This document shows, piece by piece, positions 30,482 to 41,343 of a stretch of 64,000 bases of DNA; the first letter of the stretch is position 1, and every line of letters begins with the position of its first letter. The DNA comes from Macrothele yani. Taxonomy: Eukaryota; Arthropoda; Arachnida; Araneae; Macrothelidae. A program made the position numbers and the translations under genes. The stretch covers positions 52,976,469 to 53,040,468 of the forward strand of contig CM076996.1 in assembly GCA_039090855.1 (NCBI GenBank), given 5' to 3'. The notes under the pieces were generated by a model. That model was not told the origin of the DNA. It searched no databases and saw only the letters and a list, made by a program, of their open reading frames with translations.

Positions 30482-32801
30482 ATGGAAATATCCATAGCTC
30501 AAATCAAGTTCCTGAAAAATTACAAGGTAAATAACTTTATTCCAAATTCATTTAGACTTAGAAAACCATTTAAAGATTTACTTTCAGCCAACTTCTTAAG
30601 AAAAATAGAGCAAAAAACGTTAAAAAGAAGTATTGAAGCAAAATATAAAAATGTTGCTTATTATAAAAAAGTAAAAGTAGAAAATGAAAAGAAAATTTCT
30701 GGAATCTTAAGGGATACAGTAAAAGCAGAATTGGATGACTGGCTAAAAATTGGAGTAAGAAACAAAAATAAGAAATTTGTTAAAAAGCTGAACCTTAAAG
30801 AAGAGAAATTTTTGAAGAAAAACTATTCAAGTAAAAACAAAAAAACTGCAGTTCTTAGTCATGTGAAGGACAACACTGCTACTGGAGTTAGCCAAGAATT
30901 ATTACAAGTGATAAATAAAGGAAGTAATTTCAATCTATCCAAAGAAAAAATAAATCCAGAAAAATTGGTAATTGAATTGGAAAGCATCTGCAGCACTTTA
31001 GAAAAAGAGGACCAAATTAAAGCAGACCTCCTCAGAAAAGATTACTACAATAGCCTTACAAAATTCCAGAAGCAAGTAAGGAAACCTCAAAAAAATTTTG
31101 ATAATAGTCAATTAAAAGCTCTTAAAGATTTCAGAAAAAATGAAAGTATAGTTGCTGTGAAAACAGACAAAAGTAAGTTGATTACTATTATGGATAAGAA
31201 AGATTATCTAGAAAAGATGGAAGAAGAACTAAAAAAACCTATGTATGAAGAAGTAAAAGAAAACCCACTACCAGATTTGATTAAAAAGTCTCTAAGCTTA
31301 TTTCACTTCAAAAAAAGAAAAACCAGCTTCCAGAAAACTATAAACAATTCTCAAAATTACAGTTCAGATTACCTCAAATATATGGAATAGTCAAACTGCA
31401 TAAAGAACACCAACCAATTAGACCAATAATAGACTCAAAAAACTCTATTCTCTCAAATCTAAACTATTTTTTAAAGTCACACCTTCAGAATCTTTTAAAA
31501 GAGCCACCTAACTTGATTAAAAACTCAATACAGCTAAAAGAAAAACTAGAACTTCTTCCTAAATTAGATTCTCCTATTATGGGTAGTTTAGATATAGTGT
31601 CTATGTATACTCACATTAATATAGATCAACTTATAGACTTTATAGCGGAAGACTTGGCAGACCTAATAGTTTTTCACAACAAGGAAAAAAACATATTAGT
31701 AGGAATTTTTGAAATGCTTACTTTCTCTTTGCAGAACAACTACTTTCAATTTGGGAAAACTTTTTTCATTCAAAAATCGGGGCTAGCTATGGGCTCCCCA
31801 CTCTCCCCATTCTTAGCTAACTATTATGTGGGAAAACTAGAAGAAAAGATACTAGTACAACCCACATACTTCTGCTTATATAGCAGATACATGGATGACA
31901 TCTTATTTATAATAGATAGCTCAGAAATTGTTCCAGAAAGAATTCTAGACTCATTCAATGAATTAGATGATTCCCTTAAGTTCACTATTGAACTTCAAAA
32001 AGAAAGAAGAATAAACTTCTTAGATATTACTATCTATTATGAAGATGAAAAAATTCCTCACTAGTTGGTATAAAAAACCAATGAATACAAAAAGACTACT
32101 GGATTTCAATTCGTATCATCCAGTTTCTATTAAGAAAAATGTAGCAAGTCAGTTTTTAGAAAAAATTAATAAAATAGTTTCTACTGCAGATAAAAAAGAA
32201 GCCCATAAAGAAGAGCTTAAAGTCATACTTGCAGAGAATAACTATCCTAAAGAAGAAATTGAGAAGCTTCTGAATTTTAATGGTACGAAGAACCCACAAA
32301 AGCAAGAAGTCAAATTCACTAGAAAAATTTCTTATCACAAAGGTTTATTTGAGGCTTTAAAGAGAATTAGTAAAAAATACAATATTAGGCTAGCTCCAAG
32401 TTTAGAGAACAAAGTTAAAATTTTTTTCCCTAAAATAGTTCAAAGAGAGGAAGATATTTTAAAAATGCAAGGAATAGTTTATGAAGTAAATTGTAGTTGT
32501 GGACTATCTTACATAGGTGAAACAGGTCGCAGACTAGAAACTCGTATAGCTGAGCATAAAGCAGCTATAAAAAATTGCTCCAACAAGACTGGATTAGATA
32601 GGCATGTTAGAGAAACTGGGCACAGCATGGATTGGAATTCCCTTAAAGTAATCAGTTTCCAAAGCAATTTCCAAAAGAAAACTGAAAGAAGGAATAGAGA
32701 TTGAGAAAAATCAAAATTCCATCATCAATGACTGCAAAGGATTTTCCCTGCCTAACATCTGGCAGGATTTGTTGAAAAATAACCTAAACCGTCAAGGTTA
32801 A
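30482..32801 (+). pseudogene. Penelope-like element 1: reverse transcriptase with C-terminal GIY-YIG endonuclease
   Basis: Retroelement protein of the Penelope group, about 770 codons if joined. First ATG is at 30482. The N-terminal part is Lys-rich and ends in a KTDKSKLITIMDKKDYLEKM block. Then come GIVKLHKEHQPIRPIID (RT2), GSLDIVSMYTHINI (motif A), GLAMGSPLSPFLANYYV (motif B), YSRYMDDILF (motif C, catalytic DD intact), and the endonuclease GIVYEVNCSCGLSYIGETG with RRLETRIAEHKAA. Three frame breaks, each at an A-rich run, lie near 31315, 32050 and 32690; after the last the frame continues EGIEIEKNQNSIINDCKGFS to a stop at 32801. The endonuclease nicks the target and the RT primes there. Confidence 0.9.
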
Positions 32802-32867
32802 CCGTAACCGTCAAGGTAAACCGTAACCATGATAGTGACAAGCAAAAAGTGACAACAACAAGACAGC

Positions 32868-32896
32868 CTGAAGAAGGAGAAGAGTTTTCTCCGAAA
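32868..32896 (+). ncRNA. Hammerhead-like motif in the tail of Penelope-like element 1
   Basis: CTGAAGA (a permitted hammerhead core, with A at the variable position) is followed by a six-base-pair stem GGAGAA/TTCTCC with a five-base loop and then GAAA. The order CUGANGA, stem II, GAAA in the sense tail is what is known for Penelope-like elements. Stems I and III are not obvious by eye, so self-cleavage is unproven. Confidence 0.4.
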
Positions 32897-33002
32897 ATTT
32901 GCTATTAATGAAAAAATTTCCTAGTAAATTCCCATAAGTTGCTTTAGATTATTAGTAAAGGTTTTTGTTTGCTCTTCAGCTGAAACATTTTCAGAGTACT
33001 AC

Positions 33003-33354
33003 TAGGGCCTGATTTACGGCAGGGCATTCAGGCATGTGCTCAGGGTCCTGACCTTAGAGGCCCCCCTTCCCAAATATTGTCATATATTACTTTCTTTGCA
33101 TCAATTCACAATGTTCATTTACTGAAAAAAAAAAAAGTTAAAATGGTAATTTTAGAATTGTATGTCGAAACACATGGAAATGGCTTATAATTTTCACAAA
33201 TAAATAAAACACCATATTCTTAATCTGCCAATAATAACTGCGTAACTGGTCCTCAATCACAAGTACATGAACATAACACAGGACGCTGTAGGTGCGGGGG
33301 GGGGGGGCTGAAAACCTACTGTCTAGGACCCCAAACTATATAAGTCGGTCCCTG
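33003..33354. mobile_element. hAT-type MITE, 352 bp
   Basis: Ends TAGGGCCTGATTTA and the complement CAGGGACCGACTTA form imperfect terminal inverted repeats of 14 bp. Eight-base flanks AGTACTAC (32995-33002) and AATACTAC (33355-33362) match at 7 of 8 positions, the length expected for hAT. The interior is non-coding with A and G runs. It is inserted just behind the tail of Penelope-like element 1. Confidence 0.65.
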
Positions 33355-33362
33355 AATACTAC

Positions 33363-34212
33363 AGACTGTCTGTAGTTATAGAACTACAGTGATGGCTGAA
33401 GAAACAAGGGATATTTGCTCTTTATTCATGTTTTAAAAGACTACAGATCCTTGTTTTTTTATTAACTTTTATTTTTTGCCTACAGTTGCATAAATAAAGA
33501 AATAGGAACATTGTCTGGGTGAACTTCTTTAGATTTTTGTGTTATCCTGTAAAATTGTGACTTTTCTGTTAGAAACTACAATTAGGGTAAACATTGCAGA
33601 TGCAGATTATATGACTATTTCTTTTTCTAAATTTCAAGGTCAGTGGATTATATGAAGAAAAATACAGAAACAAAATGCATACTGTATTACAACAGTTGAG
33701 GCATGATCTAACACTTTTGGGGGGGGGGCAAACTTGAATGTTAAATCCATGTATATATAATTTTGGGGATTTCAAAATGTGGCGTTAAATGTAGGAAATA
33801 GTCAGATTGCAATTTGATTGTATCTGCAAACACACGACACATTTTTGACACTATGTAAAATTGAAAAGCCACTTTTTCATAGTGATATTACATGCCTGAA
33901 ATCTAGAATAACAAAAAAGAAGTGGCCATAAAAGGATCATTTGTACTTTACCTAAAATACAAAGGGGAAGGCAGGATTTACACAACAAAATACTTGAATG
34001 TTCACTAGAACTTAACTATCACAGTGTATGATAAGACTTTTTTTTTTTAACCTCAGCTGTGAAAAACTTTACAAAAGTGAATTCAATACCTTCTATAGTA
34101 ATAGTACGGTATAGTATGCATATTATATATTCATACTGGGGGTTTCATAAATTTGCTAAAAGTGATCAATGAGTAGGAGATACACGTGGTTTGCAGATTA
34201 CAAGGTTACAAG
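33363..34212. other. No recognised feature
   Basis: AT-rich intergenic or intronic sequence with T and G runs (33721-33728, 34041-34050). Confidence 0.4.
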
Positions 34213-35530
34213 GGCGAGTCAAAAGTTCATTCCATTTGAGTTACGCATGTTGTTGGGTCTCCATTCCTTTGCAAAACGCATGATGACATGGAACACATGA
34301 GGCTGAAGACGCGCATTTGGCATGGAGCCAGAGCCACACTGCATTATCAGATGAGCAGAGGATGGAGGTTGATAAATGTGCTGCTCCTATGCCACTGTTG
34401 GAAAAAAAAAAAAGGTTAAGTGTGGTGGCAGCAGCAGCAAGAGAAATTTGTGCAGTTGAAGGCGAGGAAACAGTGGAGAGCAGTACTGCATGAAAATGGT
34501 TTGGGCATTTCAATGTTGGAGACACCAGTATCGAAGACAAGATGAGGTCAGGATGTCTAACGGCCACGAACACTGACATCCTGGTCAAATCTGCAATAGC
34601 AAAAAAACCTTGGTACCGATACACGACAGCTGGTAGCTGAGGTGGGGTCTTCTTACTCCATCATCATTTGACATCTGCACCATTGAATGGTTCCCCAAGA
34701 ATTGACACCCCAGCAGGCAGAACAGTGCCACTCTCTATTGCAGACTGCTGTCAAATCCACAGGATGATAGGTTTTGCTGTTCTATTGTCCCAGGTCATGA
34801 AAAGTGGATATTCCAATGCTATCCCACGGTTAGGAAATGTGGCCGAGGCCACGCCATGAAGCACAACCATTGATGCTAAGAGAGCAGTTCGAACGGAAAG
34901 TCACGTGGTGCATTTGGTGGAATTGTGAAGGTGCTGTGCACTGGAAACTTGTGCCAGATGATCATCCTGTGGATGGGAACCTCTATGCAGGGCAGCTGTA
35001 GTGAGTCCATGGTTCTCTGTGCCAATGCTACATAGCACTCATTGCTACAAGTGGATAACGCAGGACAGCTGTAGGCAGTGTGCGATTCTCTGTGCCAATG
35101 CCACATAGTGCTCATTGCTGCAAGTGGATAATGCAGGACAGCTGTAGTGAGTCTGTGATTCTCTGTGCCAATGGTACACAGTGCTCATTGTTGCAAGTGG
35201 ATAATGCCACAAGTCACACCTCCAGAGTGGTCCACTGAAAACTACAGGAATTGGAAGGAGTTGAGATACTGCCCCATCCTGTATACAGTTTGGACCTTGA
35301 GCCATCTGACCACAACCTGTTTCACTCCATGGCCCATTTCCTATAAGGATGACACTTCACTTCAGCGGAAGATATGGAATCTGGCATCAGAGTTGTCCTC
35401 AAAACCTGCCGAATGGTACCACCATGGAAGAGTGGCTGTGGTGGAACATTAGCAAAAGATTATAGAAAACAATGGTCTGTACTTTGCAAAATGAGGTGAG
35501 CACGTATGGCTTTCTCGCATCATTAAACTT
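34213..35530 (+). pseudogene. mariner relic with internal 71-bp triplication
   Basis: Begins with GGGCGAGTCAAAAGTTCATT, a mariner-type terminus (34213). Later pieces on the plus strand: FDICTIEWFPKN, GHEKWIFQCY (first catalytic region GDEKWI), GNLCQMIILW (matching ELVPDDHTV), VLCANAT repeats, then LRYCPILYTVWTLSHLTTTC with FTPWPISY, which is a shifted reading of ELLPHPVYSPDLAPSDYHLF, and YHHGRVAVVEH. The frame changes often. A 71-bp unit inside the gene has been triplicated (34985-35203). Confidence 0.6.
34985..35203. repeat. Tandem repeat inside the mariner relic, 71 bp x 3
   Basis: Units contain GCAGGACAGCTGTAGTGAGT (or GTAGGCAGTG), TTCTCTGTGCCAATG, CACATAGTGCTCATTGCTGC and AAGTGGATAA. They start near 34990, 35063 and 35134. 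The unit derives from transposase coding sequence and the repeat is absent from normal mariners. Confidence 0.8.
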
Positions 35531-36049
35531 TTTAGCTGCAAATGGGATGCACTTTTAACTCTCCCTGGTAACGCTCACAAAGGTATAGAATTTTTTTATG
35601 GCATCAAAAAAGAAAGGAGTTCAAAATTCACTTACAGAGGCTGCTGCTTGTTCTGAATAAGTTGCATATGCACAACAGATGCATAAAAACATAGTTCCAC
35701 ACATAAAAAAAAAAACATCCAGCTAAATACCAAAATGATTTTAAGGTGTGAAAATAAAAAATGTTGCTTCTTGCGATTTATTCTGGAGGATTACCACAAG
35801 AATAAAAACGTTATAACGTCAATCAAAAGTGGAGTTTTAATAAAAGAATGGTCTCCTACCTGCTTACTTCTACTGTTAAGTGCTGCTGGTTAAGCTGTAC
35901 TACACGAATTTGGATTCTGCAACAGTTATGCTACAGAATATCACTATCACCACTTTGATTTGTGGAAATAGTAAAGAGGTTTTAAAAAACAGAGAAGTCC
36001 AGCTTCTCATACATGAAGTAGGAGACCATCTACCTCCACTACTACACTT
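35531..36049. other. No recognised feature
   Basis: AT-rich sequence; a short run of A at 35709-35719. Confidence 0.4.
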
Positions 36050-37560
36050 GCCTCAATCATAGAGAAACATCCATGACACAGCCAGTCTGCATGCAGTTTG
36101 ATGTATCTTGGACATCAGCAACAACAGTCCAAAGACATCTTAAGAGTGACATTATGCAAATATCTCTATGAGATTCAACATGTCTACCGATTGCTAGTGG
36201 AGGATGCACCAAAGAGCAAGCTACGTGGCTCCTTTCTAAGATCGAGTGAGGTCAGAATTGGCTCTTTAGCTTTTTATGGATGGATGAATCTCATTTCTTG
36301 CTATACAGGGTAAGTCAACTTCCATACCTGCTGCACTTGAGCTAGTCAACCAGGTCTCAGTTTGGGCTCAATTTTAAGAGCCTGAGACTAATTTGATATT
36401 GAAAAATACAGCCATGGCCTGAATGCGCCAAATAACTTGGACTAACCTGTTAGGTAATAATAAATCTCCTCTTTCAGACTTCCACTCTCTCTTCGCACTG
36501 AAATTAACAATTTCTTTTTCAACTGGGTAGTGAGGAAGGGACATCTACCCATTTCTACAGGATTGCCACGTCATTTTATGTGACCATTCTCTTCCTCTTG
36601 AAATGCTTCAGCAGCTGGGCATCTAGCATTACACTGTGCTACAATCTATGCATGTCCCACAATAAAATTATCAGGTAGCTTCAGTGGGAGAGGGAAGACA
36701 ATGTGCATCTACTATCTACAGTTCTTGAAGCTTTCCTTCTCTGCAGAAATCAACTAATGTGTGGCCTATGGCATTTGCTCCCCAAGCTCAAAATAAATAG
36801 CCTACCTCAATCCACTCAGACCCAGTTGTTGGAAAATTCTCTTTACTAACCAGGAAGTGTAATTAGTCAAATATGCTAAATCATACAAAATTATGATTTC
36901 AAAAAACAAAAATTAAGAGCCCAAGCCATTACAAATATTATTTATTCTGAGCTTGTTTTGGGCCTGGGATCAGCCCATCTCTGCAGTTAGTGAAGGGTTA
37001 CTGCATGTTGTGGATACATCCTTGAATCTTTATTCTCTGAGGAGTGAGGTGCCACTGGCATGAGAACTCATATTGTAACAGGTACACAGCTGTATGGAGA
37101 CCTATTACACAGCATCACCATTTGAAACAATGCAATGTACTGAACAATATCATATTTATGTAAGATGGTGCACTGCCACATACAATGTACCATTCAATAT
37201 ATTCATGTAGAATGCTGCTTCGCTTTATACACCACAGTGAACTGAACAATGTATTCATGTAGGATGGAGCTCTACTCTATACATTGCACTAAATTAAGTC
37301 AATTTTTGGTGTAGATCATCTATGGAGCAAGCACAGTATGTGCCAATGGCCTTCTTGATCACCAGAACTAATACCCATTAGTTTCAGGTTATGGGGCTAT
37401 TCAAAATACTGCAGATATAATTCACAACCCTTACTATCACTAAAAGATGCCACACACCTCGAGGTATTTACAACTTCCATGGGCACATTTAACGCTGTAT
37501 TAAGTGCAACACAACTACCGCATTCAGTACAAGAACATGATGAAATAAAAAAAAAAGTAC
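36050..37560 (+). pseudogene. IS630/mariner-like transposase relic (DD3xD type)
   Basis: Very decayed. Pieces in order: TVQRHLKSDIM and YEIQHVYRLLVEDAPK (helix-turn-helix and linker, as TVQRILK...YKVQ...L-x-x-D-x-x-KR), FLWMDESHFLLYR (first catalytic Asp), then a gap, DGALPHTMYHSI (second catalytic Asp, QDGAPPH type, at 37160), and VCQWPSSSPELIPISFRLWG (third catalytic region, where WPPRSPDLTPCDFWLWG is usual, at 37330-37390), followed by LKDATHLEVFTTSMGTFN. The DGALPHT region has been tandemly duplicated. The 650 bp between 36420 and 37070 shows no match and may be an insertion. Confidence 0.55.
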
Positions 37561-37789
37561 ATTTCATTAAATTAATGTACATATTGGACTTGACTATTAT
37601 CTACTTTGTTGTTTTCCTCTGTGCAGCAGCACCCCTTATTGGCAAGACATTGAACCATTTCTTTTCTCATTTCTTTTCATGGTGCTATAAAAAATCCAAT
37701 ACCTTTGTTACTACAAAACTGCAAACCACATATACTAAGTATGTAAATAAAGTTCAGTGAATGCACAGTAAAAATGAATGAAAGGTAAC

Positions 37790-38200
37790 ATTAAAAAAAA
37801 ACTTACTTAACTGACCTTCAAAATACCCCCACCAGATACAATACACTTTTGGTGTTGCTTGCATAACTGCTGGAAGCTATGAGAAAAATCATCCGTTATT
37901 ATCATCTGCGATTGAATGTCTGAAATGTCCACTAATCTTTTCCCTTTCAGTGACGTAAGAGTCCAAGAAACAAAAAGTAGCCAGCTGGTGCCAGATCATG
38001 AAATTCCGGTGGGCAATTCTGATTTTTTGCTCCATTTTTGCATGCTAACAATATGCACCAGACATCAGCTGCCATAACATTCTGTCTATGCTATGACCTT
38101 TCTTCAGCTTTATGACAGTTATGGGCCTGTTTACTACATCGTGCAAGTTATCATAACTAACACAACTGTTCCTTTTAAGTGTTACAACAGCATTCACCAA
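37790..38200 (-). pseudogene. mariner transposase relic, C-terminal part
   Basis: Minus strand reads CPPEFHDLAPAGYFLFLGLL (third catalytic region, normally PPYSPDLAPADFFLFPRL, with the last Asp changed to Gly), GKRLVDISDIQSQMI, DDFSHSFQQLCKQHQKCIVS and GGGYFEGQ. This is the C-terminal third of a mariner transposase of a subfamily different from the relics at 1, 9 and 34 kb. Confidence 0.65.
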
Positions 38201-38276
38201 ACTTTATTGACAGATGTTGTATCTCTAACACACACAGCTTTTGTAACAGAATTTTACTTCTACATCAAATTTATGA

Positions 38277-38503
<227 letters not shown>

Positions 38504-38702
38504 AGTATATGAATGAAAACAAACTTGTGTCCATATTTTCCCTATGGAACTATTTAAAGCACAAATAAAGATTCCAATTATCCTGTTTTTCCTACACCAA
38601 GTTACCAAAAACAATGAGGCACACATAAATAAAAAGTATGCAGTATACATGTAACAAATGAATGAAGGTAATTGGATATGTACACCAGCTACATTAAGAA
38701 AA

Positions 38703-39420
38703 AATGCACACACAGAAGACTTTCAACCTGGCTTGGGTCTTGATCACCTGTAAACAAATAGAGTATGACTGATTGCCAGATTTGGATTTTCAAGTACTTC
38801 ATTATGGTTTGTTGCCATGAGATAGGAGGGTTTCTCAAATGATGGGGATATAATTAAGACTATTGGCATTGCAGTTTACAGAGGTACAGATTTCAGTGAC
38901 CTCACAAAACTGTAGTCTTTTTGTTGATGAAAGGAGCAATTTTTGCAGTATACTTCCAGAAGAAATAGCTGGCGTATCCAAGAGTCAATAATGCCAAGGA
39001 AAAATTAGATCTTCCTTCAGTAACATCCTTTTTATGCTCAGTCAGACCTCAGAACTTTAGTAATACTATGAAATGTGCTACCAATATCAACTGTGGTATC
39101 AACAGAAGTGGAAATAGGAATCTTTTTTATGTAAGTAAGGTCTTTGGTTTTATCTCTGTCCAGAAGAATAGTTTCATGATGGTAGGATAATATTTGACAT
39201 CAATAAAATAACCATAGAATATGAAAATTTGATGGAACTGGTAGGTTCACTGGTCAAGAAACAGAATACATCCAGGAAATAGTTATTGTGTGCTAACCTC
39301 TAAAGAACAGAGAAAGTAGTGGGATTCTCGGCTTCGGACTTTATTATGAGTTTGTCCACCATACTTCTACGGAATAGGTGGTGAGCAGCAAAGGTTTTAG
39401 TATTATTATACTAACATATA
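38703..39420 (-). pseudogene. Penelope-like element fragment A, C-terminal
   Basis: Minus strand: VDIGSTFHSITKVLRSD (a decayed YIGST-x-RSI-RL endonuclease block), AEHKKDVTEGRSNFSLALLT, INKK..., QQKDYSFVRSLKSVPL, and the tail GTGATCAAGACCCAAGCCAG then GTTGAAAG. It matches 43640-44015 in opposite orientation, so both belong to one subfamily distinct from element 2. Frames are broken repeatedly. Confidence 0.6.
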
Positions 39421-39698
39421 GCCTTTCCTAGGATGGTTGTTTTTAAGCTTTAAATAAATATTAATATACAGGGGATGTTGCCTATCCTATGACGGAGTGA
39501 AATTTTTAATTGAAGCAGATTGAAAACAAATCAAATAGATGCCCGATTTCTGTAAGGAAATATAAACACTTATATAGTAAGACCTCATCATTCATGTTAG
39601 AACTGAAAATTATATGCTATTTCTTTCCGTTTTTCAAAAGACCTCACAATCAACAACATTCTGTGTAAAATGTTTGTTGTTTAACAATTGTACATTAG

Positions 39699-40090
39699 AT
39701 CGTTTAGATAGATCGATATTTTGCAAAATGTGTAATATAATCAGCACTAAACTCGGAAAGTTGTTTTCGTGTAAATTTACTTTAATAACTTTTACTTTGA
39801 TTTTTCGCATTGAAGTACTTTTACCCCAGCACACTTGCTATTCTCTTCGACAGTTAGTTTGAAACTTCACACCAAAGCTTTTTCTACAAATAATGTGACA
39901 TCTGATATTACAAATCAGAACTATCTAAATTCTCAACAGTGTGCTGTTGGGGCGACATCTGCTTTTAGGTGCAATCTTGCTCACTTTGATATCTCAAGAT
40001 TTCAGTTTCTATTGTAGGTTACAGCATTTAGATAGATCGATATTTTGCAAAAATTTTAATATAATCAGCACTAAACTAGGAAAGTTATTT
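39699..40090. repeat. Direct repeat of about 63 bp, 328 bp apart
   Basis: TTTAGATAGATCGATATTTT followed by GCAAAA, then AATATAATCAGCACTAAACT and GGAAAGTT occurs at 39699-39762 and again at 40027-40090 with about five differences. The sequence between is unassigned. Confidence 0.75.
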
Positions 40091-40501
40091 AAATTAAAAA
40101 AGTAAAAAATAATTAAAGCGTGTAAATTAATATTTGAATTGTGCTAAATTAAATTAATATACAAATGCAACTTGCCATGATATTAAGATTTCAATTTGAA
40201 TTTTGTAGATCGGAAAAACAGAACTGGAGTCATTAACAATCCAATGTTTTTAAATTAGCATGTGATCACCTTGACATCCAACAGTGATCGCATGCTATTA
40301 TATAGCGGGCAATCATTTTGACATCGTGAGAGCACGCATGAATTGATCAATAAGTGATGGCGCAACAATGCAGACGTTGCTGTAGCGTCAAGCATTCCAG
40401 AAAGACAAATAAAGGTAACTTGATCACGCTAGTTACGTTAAATGAAAACTTTTACAAAAAGTTCGTAAGTTGGAAGCTTTCGACCTTATCTTAGGTCTTC
40501 A

Positions 40502-41216
40502 TCACGCCAATGGAGGACTAAGATTGTTGCCAGATTCTACATTTGAATTTCTCCTATTTTTGTTGCCAAAACTTAGAATTGATCTCCAGATCATCGGAAT
40601 GTAGAGAGGAGATTCGGAATTGCAAGTCATTGAGTTGAAAATAATTTCCAGGCTTTCACGGTAATGGAGGGCAAAACTATTGTCAAAAGAAGCAATTCGT
40701 TTTGCTTCGTTCCAGTGGGGAACTGCAGAAGTGTCTTCCATTGTCAAAATAGACAAGGCAGTATTAGGATTGGCTTTCGAAACATCTTTTTAAGTTCTAA
40801 AATTCTATGGTTAATGTGCTTCCAATGTATAAGTTATCCCCAGTAGAAGAAGAGATAGGAATGCAGTAAACTCCCGGGAGGTTCAGGCTTTCAACTTTGT
40901 CCCTATCCCTTTGTAGAAGTTTCAAGATGTTTGGGGTAGATTTAATGGCAAGATGGTAACCAAAACTTCTAAAAAAAATCTGTAACTTATAAGCATAGGA
41001 AGGATGGTAAGGAACAGATCCACAGAATTTCAGGTCTTCTTTCTTATGAAGGAGGAGGCATTCAATTTTCGAATGGCTTTCATATTTTTTTTTCTTTATG
41101 AGGGAGTTGACTGTAACAGCAGGGAAACCATGGGAGAGGGCTATTGTAGAAATTTTGGAGAGTTCTTCTTGAAGAGAGAGTTGGTTGTTGCAAATGATAT
41201 GAGCCCTGTGGATGTA
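40502..41216 (-). pseudogene. Inverted 3' copy of Penelope-like element 2 coding region
   Basis: Two minus-strand frames repeat the C-terminus of the main copy: GVYCIPISSSTGDNLYIGST (GIY-YIG endonuclease) and SILTMEDTSAVPHWNEAKRI through ESLEIIFNSMTCNSESP. A frameshift after YIGST separates them. There are only a few amino-acid differences from the main copy (NEAKRI against NEVKRI; ALHYRES against ALRYRES), so the duplication is recent. It lacks reverse transcriptase. Confidence 0.85.
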
Positions 41217-41343
41217 GAACTCTCCAAAATTTCTACAATAGCCCTCTCCCATGGTTTCCCTGCTGTTACAGTCAACTCCCTCATAAAGAAATATGAAAAC
41301 CATTCGAAAATCGAATGCCTCCTCCTTCATAAGAAAGAAGACC

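Noticed and set aside
34241..34624. 127-codon minus-strand frame
   Set aside because: It lies opposite a mariner relic whose motifs read on the plus strand.
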